The notes below the pieces were generated by a model. The model ran no database searches and had not been told where the DNA came from. It saw nothing but the letters and a program-made list of their open reading frames with translations. Of a stretch of 64,000 bases of DNA, positions 1 to 11,735 are shown one piece after another (position 1 is the first letter of the stretch; the number at the start of each line of letters is the position of its first letter). A program made the position numbers and the translations under genes. This DNA comes from Cymodocea nodosa. Its lineage: Eukaryota; Streptophyta; Magnoliopsida; Alismatales; Cymodoceaceae. The stretch lies in assembly GCA_036874045.1 (NCBI GenBank), contig CM072347.1, positions 1,242,501 through 1,306,500 of the forward strand, read 5' to 3'.

Positions 1-331
1 ACAACCCCCTTGGTCGTCTGATATTCAACGGTTGAGAATATCTTGACCGTACGCATGTCTTGGATGGGTGCGGACTCGGGTAAACTTTAAGTTTACCCGG
101 ATCTGGGTCGAGTACCTGGATCCTACATAATCAGATTCGGGCTCGGTGAATTAAACCCGGGTTACTAGTTAGACCGGTTAACCTAGAATTGATCCAAAGC
201 TTCACCCCTGATTAATTGATTATAGCTAGTTAATCCAAGTTGGGTGACTGGCTAGATCGGTTAATGTAGCCAGTTGACGAGCTGATGTCATGATGATGTA
301 GCCTGTCTGTTGACATCATCATACTATTTGA

Positions 332-360
332 TGACGTCACTGTTCTGTTTGATGACGTCA
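332..360 (+). promoter_or_regulatory. Paired TGACGTCA palindromes (bZIP/TGA-type sites) in repeat R
   Basis: Two perfect TGACGTCA sites 21 bases apart (332-339 and 353-360), each preceded by TTTGA. In unit 2 (33328-33356) the second is TGATGTCA, a C to T change in a CpG. TGACGTCA is a known core for plant TGA-class bZIP factors; activity here is not shown. Confidence 0.55.
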
Positions 361-413
361 GCATTCCATCTACTAATGTCAACACTGCTTAAATTTGTTT
401 AATTTAAGCTATA

Positions 414-780
414 CCCTCTAAGGAGGCCCTATCACTCTTTCATGTGATACCTTAGAGGGGGAATATTACCTGTTTGGGTGTATTTCAGGTCGTTTTTACC
501 TTAGGGGAGGTTCCTTTTGTACATTTTGTATAAAAGCCCCTAAGGATAATTTAGTCACAAACCTTTGCAACCCTCTAAGGGGGGCCTATTACCTTTCCAT
601 GTGATACCTTAGAGGGGGGATATTACCTGTTTGGGTGTATTCTGGGCCATTTTTACCTCGAGGGAGGTTCCTTTTGTATATTTTGTATAAAAGCCCCTGA
701 GGACAATTTTATCTTGGACCTTTTTACCCCTTGGGGTGGCCCAACCACAATATTGACTTGTGGTATCCCAAGGGGGGATG
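414..780 (+). repeat. 157-bp tandem array with TATA words inside repeat R (unit 1)
   Basis: Blocks beginning CCCTCTAAGG at 414 and 571, and a degenerate CCCCTTGGGG form at 727. Each block starts with an imperfect palindrome (CTCTAAGG...CCTTAGAG) and continues with TTGGGTGTATT, GGTTCCTTTTGTA and GTATAAAAGCCCC (about 530 and 686). Looks like a duplicated promoter block of an LTR; function is inferred. Confidence 0.8.
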
Positions 781-1029
781 TCAAGTCTATGACTTTGATA
801 TCCTGAGTCTGTCATGCATATTTTCTGCATGACCCTTCTACCCCTGATTGACTTTTTATAAAAGTTAACCCCAAAGGCTTTTGCCTTTACTTGGGCTTGT
901 TGGGCCTAAGGTTTCTTGCCTTCCCAGACATGTGTTTAGGTAGATCTTTTGAGTGATACCACACATAGGTCATCCCCTAGTGGATCCAGTCAACTATGTT
1001 GACCCTAGTCGAAGTCAAATTTGACCAAT

Positions 1030-1805
1030 CAAAGTCTAAGTCAACCTAAAACTAAGGCTAGAAGTTTTACTATCTCCTAATAAATGATTCAGTGCTTGGT
1101 GCAAATGTTTTTCCTTCCTGTGATGTGATCAATCCTCACAGTGGTTGTCAGTCACGGTATTTTGATCAAAATCAGCTTGATAACTAGAAAGTATCTTCAT
1201 AGACCTTTAATGGATTGTGGCAATGATAATGGTGGTGGTGGGAGCTTAAGGAACGTCTAATGCTTTTGTAGTAGGTGTGGTTCTTCCCCCCTTTGTTCTT
1301 GATTCATTTGATTCTTTTATATCTCTTTTTTTCCTCAACAACTATTGACGCCCAATTTAAATGGTTGGATCTTCCTTTGTGCAAGTCAGTGGTTGTGATT
1401 TCTCTGTTGTTCCACGATAGAGAGATCATGGCGTAGATTATGCAACGTGGTTGTCCTTCGCATTTCCTATAGCTACTCATAATCGAACATTAGAAAATAA
1501 CTAGTCTATAGAGTCAACCTAACTCAACAGACTTACTCCATTGACATACTCGTTCAATTCTGCAATTTAGTAAAACAATACGTATATAACATTTAACAAG
1601 TACTAGTATGCAAAAGAAGTAATTTCTTAACAACCATAAGTGATACTTATTTAATGTTAATTCCCTTAAATTATGCATATTCTTTAATTAAAACTTATAA
1701 TTGTATAAATGTAATATAATGACTTCATTCTCATTTGATAAGCTAAATACTTTGTAATTAACCATTCCTTAACCACTAATATTATGCATAATTTCATTTT
1801 AGACA
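1030..1805 (-). repeat. Repeat T, copy T1b, minus orientation (unit 1)
   Basis: Reverse complement of the first half of full-length T (5473-6240). Read on the minus strand it begins TGTCTAAAATGAAATT at 1805 and goes through the CCACCACCACC block at about 1230 to the CTTCTAGCCTT region, where R interrupts it. Purine-rich GTGTGAGGGAAG lies directly before its TG start, as a polypurine tract would before a 3' LTR. Confidence 0.7.
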
Positions 1806-1817
1806 CTTCCCTCACAC
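1806..1817 (-). other. Candidate polypurine tract next to T1b
   Basis: Minus-strand GTGTGAGGGAAG directly abuts the TG start of T1b. This supports T as an LTR and T1 as the 3' LTR of a minus-strand retroelement. The unit 2 counterpart is 34802-34813. Confidence 0.45.
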
Positions 1818-3450
1818 CTAAGGTTTGTTAGTCCCTTAGTAAACTTGCTATAGTTGTGTTAAAAATTTTCTTTTTGAAATGATAGGACTACATTACTTAT
1901 CTTTTTAAAATCTACACCTTCTTGCGAAGTCCATTCTTAGAAAGTTACTCTATCACACATATAACAACTCCAATAGAGATTTATGCAAAAGTCTTTCACT
2001 ATCTAAGTCTAATCTCAAACCATATATACTTTTTATAGATGATGACATTAATCAAAACTTTAATATACATATTCTCATCCTCTGAAAATATTGATTTATC
2101 TTGGCAACAAGTATACTTAAAAATCATTGCTTCCTCATTTATTGTAAGAACTTCTTGCCTTGCTAAAGAAAATGGAATGGTGCAAATGTATCTTGGGAAA
2201 GAGTTCTTTTTTTCAAACACTGACATTGACTGAAGTCATAACTTTAACTTTCCCTAATCACATTGCTTCATGATATGATAAACAAAAATTTCTAAGGCAA
2301 GGCAGGCATTTAAAGTAATATATGAGGAAGATAATTCCCAAATAGACAAAAATTAAGTATCTTGCCCCAATAGTACTATGGGATGATCCTACTTCCATTA
2401 ATTGCCTTGATTAACCTCATTATAAAGATGAAAATACACAACGATTGAAACTATTCAAAGATAGCTAGAAGTTATTTTTCATCTCTATTGAAGTGAAATA
2501 CATGGCAATTGATTTCCTCTCTTCAATTCAACAATGTTAGAAAGTTTCAGCAATTTGAGTATAAAATTTTGGAGGGTTTTAGTAAAATACTAGAACATTT
2601 TAGACTTTCGAAAGGTTTTAGAATTTTGAAAGGTTTTAGAAAAAATTTACCTAAACTTTTTGGATACACATCTAAACTAACAGAATTTACTGTAAATGGC
2701 TGCAACTACCTCCTCCCATACCTATATTTTACATTGTCCTCAATGTAACAAATTAATTAAATGTGTAGTGCAGCATAATAGGCATGATGTAATGGAATAA
2801 ATTGGTTCGTTGAGTTATTGATTTACTCAACAGAAGTCTGTTGAGTAAATCAATAACTCAACGAATTGCTTTACTTTTCTTCCAGTTAATAAATAATGTA
2901 TAAAAGATAATCATGAAGTGTGTACCTTGTTCTTCATATTGCAAATAATGTGTATCAAACTTTGTTCCTAACTGTCCTTCATTAAACACAAACAACATAA
3001 CAAAGGTAAAAGTAAAACATATTTATATGCTTTTTGTGAGACCTAGGCTCGTACACATTTGATGGCTCATAAGCAAGCTAAATGGTTTCCCAAAATAGAT
3101 ACAAAAAAACTGAATTGTTGTTTTTTTTCTTTTTGTTGTAAATAAAACATATATTAATCAAATTAAATAACTAATACTTAAAAAGAAATTTTCTATTTAA
3201 AACATAAATGCAACATTAATACATTTGCAATTAAATATAGAAAACTGTTTATACAAATGACTGGAAAGTAGAAGTACATAGAATAAATGCATCAATCCAT
3301 GTAAAATTTTAGGCATAACTTTTAATTTCACTTCTATTGACTATGCTCGTTTCTTTAACTGATTTTCTAGAAGTATGTTATCCACGCTAAATACTAGTGT
3401 ATTACCATTAATAAAATGTAATGTGGTAACACTGCCTTTGTTTGACCATG
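1818..3450. other. Left internal part of the minus-strand retroelement: no gene recognised
   Basis: AT-rich. Apart from the 60-nt palindrome at 2806 and short GGTTTTAG-type direct repeats at 2574-2641 (phases of the word GAAAGGTTTTAGAAT), I see no gene. Small open frames (1999-2748) have no recognisable domain. The unit 2 counterpart is 34814-36446. Confidence 0.5.
2806..2865. repeat. 60-nt near-perfect palindrome (unit 1)
   Basis: Two perfect 29-base arms (2806-2834 and 2837-2865) around the spacer AG. The arms start TTCGTTGAGTTATTG and end ACTCAACAGA. They contain the TTGAGTTA word that recurs in the T repeats. Confidence 0.95.
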
Positions 3451-4357
3451 CTAATTAGGTGTTTCTACTTCCACACTTAATTTGATATATTCTTCACTCC
3501 ATTTCCAGTTGTTTATATCTTCTACTATCCATATATGGAATTTTTTCAAATAATCCTACCATCGGATTAGGCAAATAGTAGGATAGCCAAATTCATTATA
3601 CCATAATCTTAGTTCAACTCTATCATATTGAGACGATGATGGCTCAGTTGCACACTATGGTATTGGTAAAATCTCCACTATTTCATCATAAATATCAATG
3701 CTTACTATGTAGATATCACAATGCTATTGATATATTTGAAATTAAATACACAAAACCATCTAGTGTTACATGTGTTTTGCTAGTTAATGCTCTCTCTCCA
3801 AAGTTTTCTACCGTATTTTCATGCCAGGATTTTTTCTCAAAATTATAAACAGTCAAACACATTCCTTCATCCCAACTTCCTATTAGTCTCCAATAGAATA
3901 ATTTATAAGGGACTTGTGAACAATAATAAAAAATTAGAGCTATTCCTAAATTTTTAGTAGCACTCTCATAAATATTTGGCTTCCCTATGTTGAACTCCTC
4001 TCTAGTGACAGGATTTTTAATAAAAATTTCTGATGAAAGCACATTGTATCTTGTTCTAATCCTATGAATAATAAGTCATACATCACTTCCCAAAATATAT
4101 TATATTCCTTTTAATACATCAGGTGTAATTCCAACAATTTCTTCTATATTCAAATATTCATAACTTGTTGCACTAAGAACGAATATTTTCCATAAAAATC
4201 CCTTGTTGATATTGATCATCCTAGCAACTTGTAGTCTTTGGAAATAATCTTTTGCTATGCATTCTTTAATCTACTTGGAGACACAATGAAGTCTAGACAA
4301 ATCTTTAGCTAATAAGTAACTTAATAATTCTCTCAACGTATCTAGTGGTAAATCCAT
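3451..4357 (-). pseudogene. Degenerate F-box protein gene with F-box-associated domain (unit 1)
   Basis: On the minus strand, ATG 4357 starts MDLPLDTLRELLSYL, then LAKDLSRLHCVSK, a stop and IKECIAKDYFQRLQVAR, a clear F-box (about 45 residues). Further on, NPVTREEFNIGKP, LTVYNFEKKSWHE and LDGFVYLIS follow in the frame 4042-3716, and after another break HIWIVEDINNWKWSEEY near 3500. These are the order and spacing of the F-box-associated interaction domain. At least two stops or shifts make it non-functional. It lies between minus-strand gag sequence and the left T copy, so it may have been captured by the element. Intact relatives act as substrate adaptors of SCF ubiquitin ligases. Confidence 0.72.
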
Positions 4358-4621
4358 ATTTTCCAAATAGTGATGACTATATTCAGCAAATACACACAAA
4401 AGTAAAAATTAACTTCTACTGTACTATGTCCATTGAGTTATATCATAACTCAACGAACCTAGAAGTAAAATATAAACTATTCTTCTATTTACTTCTATAT
4501 ATATTTTTTATATATGTTTTTTCTTATATATGTTTTATTTAATGGTACCTACGTAGTATCAATTTCAGTATGGTCAATATCCCTTCCCCTAGTAGTATCA
4601 ATTTCATTAATATTTTTGTTT

Positions 4622-5472
4622 AATGGGTTAGGCATTACTTGACTTAGTAATCCTCTTATAGGTCTAACTTCGATCGGTTCTTTCATTCTAGGTTACATAT
4701 TCCTATTTACATTTTGATTTTGGAATCTTGCATTACCAAATATATTTTCTATATGATTACTTAAGTTAAGAATTACTTTTTCTAATTTATCTATTCTAGT
4801 TCCTTGTTCTAGTAATTTTTCATAACTCAAGTTTTTATCACTCATAGTTTCTTCTCCTTGAAAATTGTTACTTCTCCAAGATAAATTTGGAGGTTAGGAT
4901 TATATGTATTACCAAAATTATCTCTTTGATTCCTAGAGTAGATTGCCTCTACATCATTTATAGTTGCATTCCCTTTTGCTAATTTTTTATTTAATGATAA
5001 TTCTTCAATTTTTCTTGTTAATTCACTTAATTTAACTTCAAGCATGGTGCTTGACTCTAATTCGTGCATTCCCTTAGGTAGAATTTTTCTATCTAAAATA
5101 GCTTCAACAAAGTTTTCCTATTGAGTCGTTATTTTTGCAAAATTTTCTAAATAAACTCATGCTTATTCACTATACATTTTCAAAAATCCATTTTGATATA
5201 TTGATTCTATAAGTGATTTAGTTGAGACATCTATGTCTTCATATATTATACCTATTAATTGAGCTTTACTTATTGCATGATATGGACACTAAGAAGCAAA
5301 TATTTAAATCTTTCAAAATATTTTCAAAAAGATTCTCCTTGTTTTTGGGTACACATTAATATTTCCTTTTTCTTCTTAATTGTTTGATAAGAAGGATAAT
5401 ATTTTTCTAAGAACACAAAGCAAAACTTAGTCCACGTAGAGATTGAATAAGGAGACAAAGTATAAAGCCCTC
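4622..5472 (-). pseudogene. gag, C-terminal part, of a minus-strand Ty3/gypsy element (unit 1)
   Basis: Minus-strand codons after T2: LYTLSPYSISTW, then FLEKYYPSYQTIKKK, QKQGESF and so on. An open piece follows at 5069-4842 (MLEVKLSELTRKIEELSLNK and NFGNTYNPN), and a helical end MSDKNLSYEKLLEQGTRIDK with PNPLN at about 4625. The order and the TYNP motif match gag of plant Ty3/gypsy elements of the Athila/Tat kind. Several stops and shifts are present. No protease or reverse transcriptase follows; the F-box remnant lies there instead. Confidence 0.72.
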
Positions 5473-7065
5473 TGTTTGAATGAAATTGTGCATAATATTA
5501 GTGATTAATGAATGGTTAATTGAATAGTATTTAGTTTATCATATGAGAATTAAGTCATTATGTTATAAATATACAATCATACGCTTTAATTAAAGAATAT
5601 GCATAATTTCAAGGAATTAGTAGTTAATTAAGTATAATTGGTAAATGAATTAGAAATTAATTCTATTGTATATCAAGTGTTAAATGTTATATGAATATGT
5701 ATTTACTAAACTACAAAATTGAAACAAATTCGTTAAGTTACAGTTAAGTCAATGGAGTAAGTCCATTGAGTTATACTTACTCCACAGACTAGTTATTTTC
5801 TAATATTCAACTATGAGTAGTTACAGGAATAGGAAATTCGAAGGAAATCACATTACACAAATCACGTCATAATCTAAATCGTAGATAGAAGAAGTAATCA
5901 CTACCATTGATATGAAGTAAGGAGATCTAACCAATCATTTAGGCAGACGTACTTATTACTGAAAGAAATATAAAAGGAAAAGAGAAAGAACAAAGAAAGT
6001 GTGGAGAATCGCACTAACTACAGCAAGCGTCAGACGTTCCTTGAAACTCCACCACCACCAATCACCACCAACCATTAGAGTTTTGTGAGGGTACTTTCTA
6101 GATGTCAGGTCGATTCCGAGCCAAACATGTTAATTGACAACTATTGTGAGGAGTGATCGCATCATAGGAAGGAAGGACATTTTCACTAAGCATCGAATTA
6201 TCTCTCAAGAGATAGTAAAACTTCTAGCCTTGGTTTCAGGTTGATGCCATTATACTAAAGAGGAGATCAACTTACAAAAGTCTAGGGTGAGGAGCGCTTG
6301 ATAGTAAGTGAATAAGTTTTCAATGGTGTGACGAAAGTTTCTTACTATCAATAGAGAATTTACCTTTCATCATTCGTTCATCTTAAGGCACAAAACAAAT
6401 CAAAAACAAAATAAAACTCATAATCTGTTTTTGTGTTTATTAAATCTATGTTGTATCGTTTGTTTTGTATTGTCAGTATTGTTAGTATTGTTGAATGTTT
6501 TATGTCTATTTTATTCAAGTGAATAGAAAATCGTATTACTGATTAGTAAAACCAATTAGTATTAAATTCTGAATGCTAGAGTTGATCAATAATAACTATA
6601 ATATAAACTAGCATTAGAAGCTTATTGATGTTGTTTACATTTTGTGGAATTGCCCAATGGATGGTTGTATTCCTGTGTGGACAACAATTTTAATTTGAAG
6701 TTACTAGGGAAGCTCGTTGAGTTAACCATAACTCCACAAGGATAGTTCATTGAGTTAACCATAACTCCATGAGGATAGTTTGTTGAGATAACTATAACTC
6801 AATGAACTAAGTTTGTTGAATTAGCTATAAATCAACGAAGTGAGTAATTTAGAATACGATAACTTCTAACTATGAAGATTTAAAGAGTCTGAAATTTTAA
6901 TCATTCTCTATGGGATCGACTTATATTTGCATACTTATGCAATAGATACTATGCACTTGTAGATTAATTAAACGAATAGATTTATTGAACTTAAATCTTA
7001 TTTATGAAAATGACTTGTTTACTTAAAGAATTATTAGATATACATATATTTAAGTAAATAAGACA
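5473..7065 (+). repeat. Repeat T, full-length copy T2 (unit 1)
   Basis: About 1.6 kb, starts TGTTTGAATG (TGTTTAGAATG in unit 2) and ends AAGTAAATAAGACA, so TG...CA like an LTR. It interrupts a minus-strand gag frame whose two sides read RWCY (right) and LYTLSPYSISTW (left). It contains several TTGAGTTA/TAACTCAA motifs. No clean 5-bp target duplication was found (CCCTC against AGATA); the gag codons on each side overlap loosely, which could hide a diverged longer one. Confidence 0.7.
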
Positions 7066-7360
7066 AGATAACACCATCTCTTAGCTGTATCTTTTAATGC
7101 AAAGGGAATATATCTAAGTTTGATAGCATCTATACTCAAGTTAGGCATTTTCATCATTTGACAAACCTTATTGAATTCTCTTAGGAAATAATAGGCGTAT
7201 TCTCTATCTAATCCATGAAATTGTAGTAATTGGCTAATATAATTAGATTTTAATTCAAAACTATCTCCCTTAAAGGTTGGCAATCAAAAGTAAGAATGTT
7301 TATCTACCAATTCAGGTAAAGGATTTCTCCTAATGGTCTCTCAAATGGACTAGCCATTTC
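7066..7360 (-). pseudogene. gag, N-terminal core, of the minus-strand Ty3/gypsy element (unit 1)
   Basis: Open from 7283, with GDSFELKSNYISQLLQFHGL, YYFLREFNKVCQMMK and IKLRYIPFALKDTAKRW, the conserved capsid core of plant gypsy gag. It continues after the T2 interruption at 5472. Weak upstream codons (MASPFERPLGEI) suggest a start near 7356, with a frameshift between. Confidence 0.78.
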
Positions 7361-8391
7361 AACACTCTTCTCTAATGAAATTCTAGTTATTCCTTGAAGG
7401 ATGTATTAATTTTTGTTTTAGATACTTTATAAATTTGTTTAGGTTCCAAACAATCTTGTTTGGTTGTTCTATTTAATCTTTTAGTACTAGAAGAATGAAT
7501 CCAGACACTCATAAACTTAAGACATATATTAAATGCAATAGGTTAGAACCACATACCAATTATTGCTCTTACAATCCTTGATATTGATGAATGAAGTTGA
7601 ACTAGTTGTTTCCTTCACAATTGTCTTCAAGCACTGCACCCTTTTCTTTTATAGTCATTTATGAATATAATTCTCTAAATTATCTTTAATATTATTCTTT
7701 CTTGTTAAGGACACACTCTAAACCTAAGAACATGTATTGAGAATGTGCATTGTGATTCCTAAGTTATCAAATACATGCTCCACACTCTAATTTAAATTTC
7801 CAATAACCACTAAAAATACAAAATCATGTACATGGGAAAAATATAACCGTTTTGCTAACTCCACAGACTAACTTTGTTGAGTTAACAGATAACTCAACGG
7901 AGTGACCTCGACATTGTTCCTAACTCAACGAACTAACTTCGTTGAGTTAATAGATAACTCAACGAACTAGTTCAAAACTTAATTCTTAACTCCATGGACT
8001 AACATTGTTGAGTTAATAAATAACTCAACGGAGTTCCCTTATATTAACTATTACTTGCTTTGTGAAGCTACTGCGTAACTCAATGAACTAACTTCATTAG
8101 GTTAACACTTTGGCAATTTTCTCTTCCAAGAAATATACTTTCTAAGTTAACTCTTTGTTCTATTATATGCATGTTATCACTACAATAACTTTCAAATACA
8201 TAGTCATTAATGCAATTAATTATCATTTAGACATTCAATTCATTCACTGTTAGTGATTTTCAAGTATATATAAGTAAATATTCAATTCACCACACATTAA
8301 CTAGTAAACAAAGGGTAAATTTTTCAAACATGTATATATATATATATATATATAGTTTTTAATTACATACAAGTCAATCATTACAAACATT
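7361..8391. other. Between gag and upstream ORF of the minus-strand element: no gene recognised (unit 1)
   Basis: AT-rich, no domain seen. It holds three close TTGAGTTA/TAACTCAA hairpins at 7873-8032 (the one at 7938-7966 has perfect 12-base arms) and a TA microsatellite at about 8333-8354. The unit 2 counterpart is 40359-41389. Confidence 0.5.
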
Positions 8392-9474
8392 TTACTCTCT
8401 TCTTTTTAATTCCTTTATTTCCTTTTGGAGCTTTTCCATTTGTTGTTCCAATTAGGCTAAATGATCCATAGCCCCTGAAGCTTCTCTAGAAGGTCTAGCA
8501 ATGGTAGTAGTTGCAGTAGCTTCATAATTTCCATAATTTCTATACTCTTTCATAGAAATGGCTCTAGATCTAATCCTTTTAGATATCCATTTCGTGATGT
8601 CTATCTCTTCCACCATCAGAAGTGATATTAAATCTCCATAAAAGAGTTTCTTCTTTGTAGCTTTAATCTTTTAGAGGAAGACTTGACACTAGTTGATTTG
8701 AATTCAGTTTATAACTACATAAGTGGCCCATTTGACAAATTGACTTAATTTGATGTCATGGTCATGTCTCTGATGAAAAGTCTTTAATAAAATGTTGGCC
8801 ACCATGTGTGCCTTCCCTTTCAAGTATTTCATTTTATTTAGTAGGTGCACACTAGGGTTGATGGCCAAACATTGTTTCACTTCTTGTTCTATCCATTCCA
8901 TAGCAATTATATTCTCTAGAATTTCCAATCCTTCATTCTTCAGTCCAAATAAGTTGTGAAGGAGCTCATGTGTTATTTGTATGTCAACCTCCTCCACATT
9001 TGAAATTAGAGTTCCATTTTCCTCCCTCAGGTTTGTGTAAGAACTAGACACTAAATTTTCATATACTGTACACCCACTAGCTTTTGGAATTAATTCCAAT
9101 AGGCCCTAGAATTCAAATAATTCCCTAATGTCTTCCATTCCTAACCAATCAATTGGCCTACTATACAAAATATTGTACCCCTTGATTTCTTAATATTTTT
9201 CATAAGTTTTCTAACTCTTAAAATGAATAACATTCATCATTGTTATTGTAGAAGGGTCAGGGAACTGAACTTCTTGCTCCATGGGGGTTGGTTCTTCAAA
9301 TTCCTCCTCTAATTGCTGTGTTTGCTGCTGAGGAGAATCATCCAAAGATTCTTGTTGTTGTTCTTCTCCTAATTGGGGTGGAGAGTTGGCAGCACTCTCC
9401 ACACTCTTCTCCTTTAAACTATTCAGATATTCCCAAAGAGTTTCATCCTCTTCACTAGAATCTATTCTTGATCT
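8392..9474 (-). pseudogene. Upstream ORF of the minus-strand retroelement, degenerate (unit 1)
   Basis: An acidic, Gln-rich start (SSEEDETLWEYL, QLGEEQQQESLDDSPQQQ) with a stop near 9211. A middle part follows at 9099-8704 (ITHELLHNLFGLKNEGLEI, HMVANILLKTFHQRHDHDIK). After a shift comes LISLLMVEEIDITKWISKRI at about 8620 and a short coiled-coil end LEQQMEKLQKEIKELKRRE that stops at 8392. The layout resembles the plant-specific transposon-protein ORFs found beside gag in some Tat/Athila-type elements; this match is tentative. T2' adjoins its start, so it may have been cut. Confidence 0.55.
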
Positions 9475-10297
9475 TGTTAGCTTAAATATATGTATATATA
9501 ATAATTCTTTAAGTAAACAAGCAATTTTCACAAATAAGATTTAAGTTCAATAAATTTGTTTGTTTAATTAACTACAAGTGCACAATGTTTATCATATAAG
9601 TGTGCAAGTATAGGTCGATCCCATAGAGAATGATTAAAATTTCAGACTCTTTAAATCTTCATAGCTAGAGGTTATTGTATTCTAAATTCCTCACTTCGTT
9701 GCGTTACAGCTAACTCAATAGACTTAGTTTGTTGAGTTACAGTTAACTCAATGGACTATCCTCATTGAATTATGGTTAACTCAATGAGCCTTCCTAGTAA
9801 CTTCAAATTAATACTACTGTTTATAGAGGAATACAATCATCCATTGGGTGATTCCATAGAATGTAAACGATATTAATTAAACTTCTAATGCTAGTTTATA
9901 TTACATTCATCATTGATCAGCGCTAGCATTCAAATATTCCAAACAATAAACACATCAATCAAGATTTCAAAATTTAATACTAACTGGTTTCAATAATTAG
10001 TAATACAATTTTCTATTCACTGGAATAAAATAGACATAAACATTCAACAATACAAACACTACAAAAAAAACAATACAACATAGATTTGATAAACACAAAA
10101 ATAGATAATGAGTTTTGTTTTGTTTTTGATTTGTTTTGTTCCTTAAGATGAATGAGTGATGAAAGATAAATTCTCTATTAATAGTAAGAAACTTCTGTCA
10201 CTACATGCGATGTGATTACACTACTGAAAACTTAATCACTTACTATCAAGCACTCTTCTCCCTACTAGATTGTGAACCTAGACTTTTGTAAGTTGAT
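9475..10297 (-). repeat. Repeat T, copy T2', truncated, minus orientation (unit 1)
   Basis: Inverted match to about 6275-7065, so the 7066-9474 interval lies between two inverted T copies. It is truncated where R2 begins. Read on the minus strand it ends directly at the acidic ORF at 9474, as a 5' LTR followed by internal sequence would, though no standard primer site is seen. Confidence 0.7.
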
Positions 10298-11735
10298 TGT
10301 AGACACCTAAATCTCGACCCCCTTTTTAGGAACTACATTTTTCACTGTTACAACCCCCGAGTTGTACACTATCATTGTGCTTATGCAATTGTGCACCTTT
10401 GTCATCTAGATTAGTGCTGGATGGCCTTGGCCTTATTCGGGTTTATGACCACTACTGGTCCCCCGATGGAGTTTCCTTTTTCTAACCATATAGTTAGGGC
10501 CTCCCTATCCCTGATTGACTAATCCTTTGGTCGAATCGTCAATCAGAGCTTTCAATTGTCTGAATCAATCCCAGAAAATCTAGGCCGTCCATTCGGCCCC
10601 TATCTTGTTTTGCACATCTCGAGATGTTGAATCGATCGTCTAATCACATATTCATGATCAGAGCACCTTGGATCGTATAGATACACTATTCAATCGATGT
10701 TGACGCATGTCGATTGCCTAGTTCTACCTTGGATGATCATAGTTGTCCGCACAAGGTGTTTTGGCTTTGAATCCATCTCGTCAACCATCAGGTATTTTTG
10801 ATCATCTAGATATGATCAATGCCCCTCGGGTCAACCGATCCCTCAATTGGATCGTCAATCGCACTCGTGATCTTCTTGGATTAACTCTAGGGAATTCTAG
10901 CCCTCCATTTGGGTGAGGAATGAGAATCTCACTCATCCGGCTAATGATCGAGAAATCTGATCATAGGATGAGGCTCATCTCCTCCCTGATTGACCAACCC
11001 TTCAATCGGATTGTCAATCAGGTCTCCGGATTGTTCGAGATCAACTCGAACAATCTAAGCCGTCTATTTGAGGATTCGACTTCTCAAGGCTATTTTAGCG
11101 TCCTACAAGTTGAATTTGCCAAAATGGAGGCTAGATTCAGACTCAGCATGTCCGAATTACCTAAGAGTAACCATTACCCAAATTTGGCCACGTGGCATAA
11201 CTGCTACGTGTTGCCCTCTCACATTGCCACATGGTAGCCATCATCTCACAGACTCATCAGTGTCGAATCTGCCTAGATCTGAATCTAGATTTCTCCCTTA
11301 AAACCTCCTAGGGATTCATGCAAAACCACAAATCTACTTTTCTCTCACCGTAAAACCACGTCGTCAGTCGCTGCATGCCGTCGTCCTACCGCCGCGACCG
11401 TCGCCTGTCTTCGGCCATCCCACGATCGTTCCTCCGCATGCAGGTACCCACCCGATTGACTGGTTATGCATTTGTGAAGTTTCAAATCTCGTTTTCCAAC
11501 GTTTTCTTTCGAATGCATGTTGTTTTTCGTGGTCGATGGTAAAGCTTGCCGTTGACCCTTTTTCCCACGTGGGTTTTACGAATTTTCCGCCTTGGTCCAA
11601 CCTCCTCTAGTCGGGATTGAGGTGTGTTTGAGCTCAAGAGGTCACACCTCGACATGTACGACCTTCATCTGGGGCACGTGAGCTCGTTTTAGCTGTTCCC
11701 TAGCTCGCCGAAAAAGGTAGTTGTTGCTGAAGCAT
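10298..11735 (+). repeat. LTR-like repeat R, short copy (R2, unit 1)
   Basis: Begins TGTAGACACCTAAATCTCGA and follows R1 to about its base 1410, ending near TTCCCTAGCTCGCCGAAAAA. It lies between two truncated T copies of opposite orientation. Open frames of about 105 codons inside it show no domain. Confidence 0.65.

Larger units (their letters stand above)
1..1029 (+). repeat. LTR-like repeat R, right part of a long copy (unit 1)
   Basis: Aligns with 32997-34025; the left part lies outside the window. Differs from it at 352-358, where the second TGACGTCA is intact here. Confidence 0.6.

Noticed and set aside
5473-7065. T as a Mutator-type element with a 9-bp target duplication
   Set aside because: Flanks ATAAAGCCC and ATAACACCA are similar but not equal, and the TG...CA ends with a purine tract fit an LTR at least as well; left open.
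10920-11301. 105- and 77-codon open frames in R2
   Set aside because: The same region in R1 does not keep the frames, so they are chance openings in repeat DNA.
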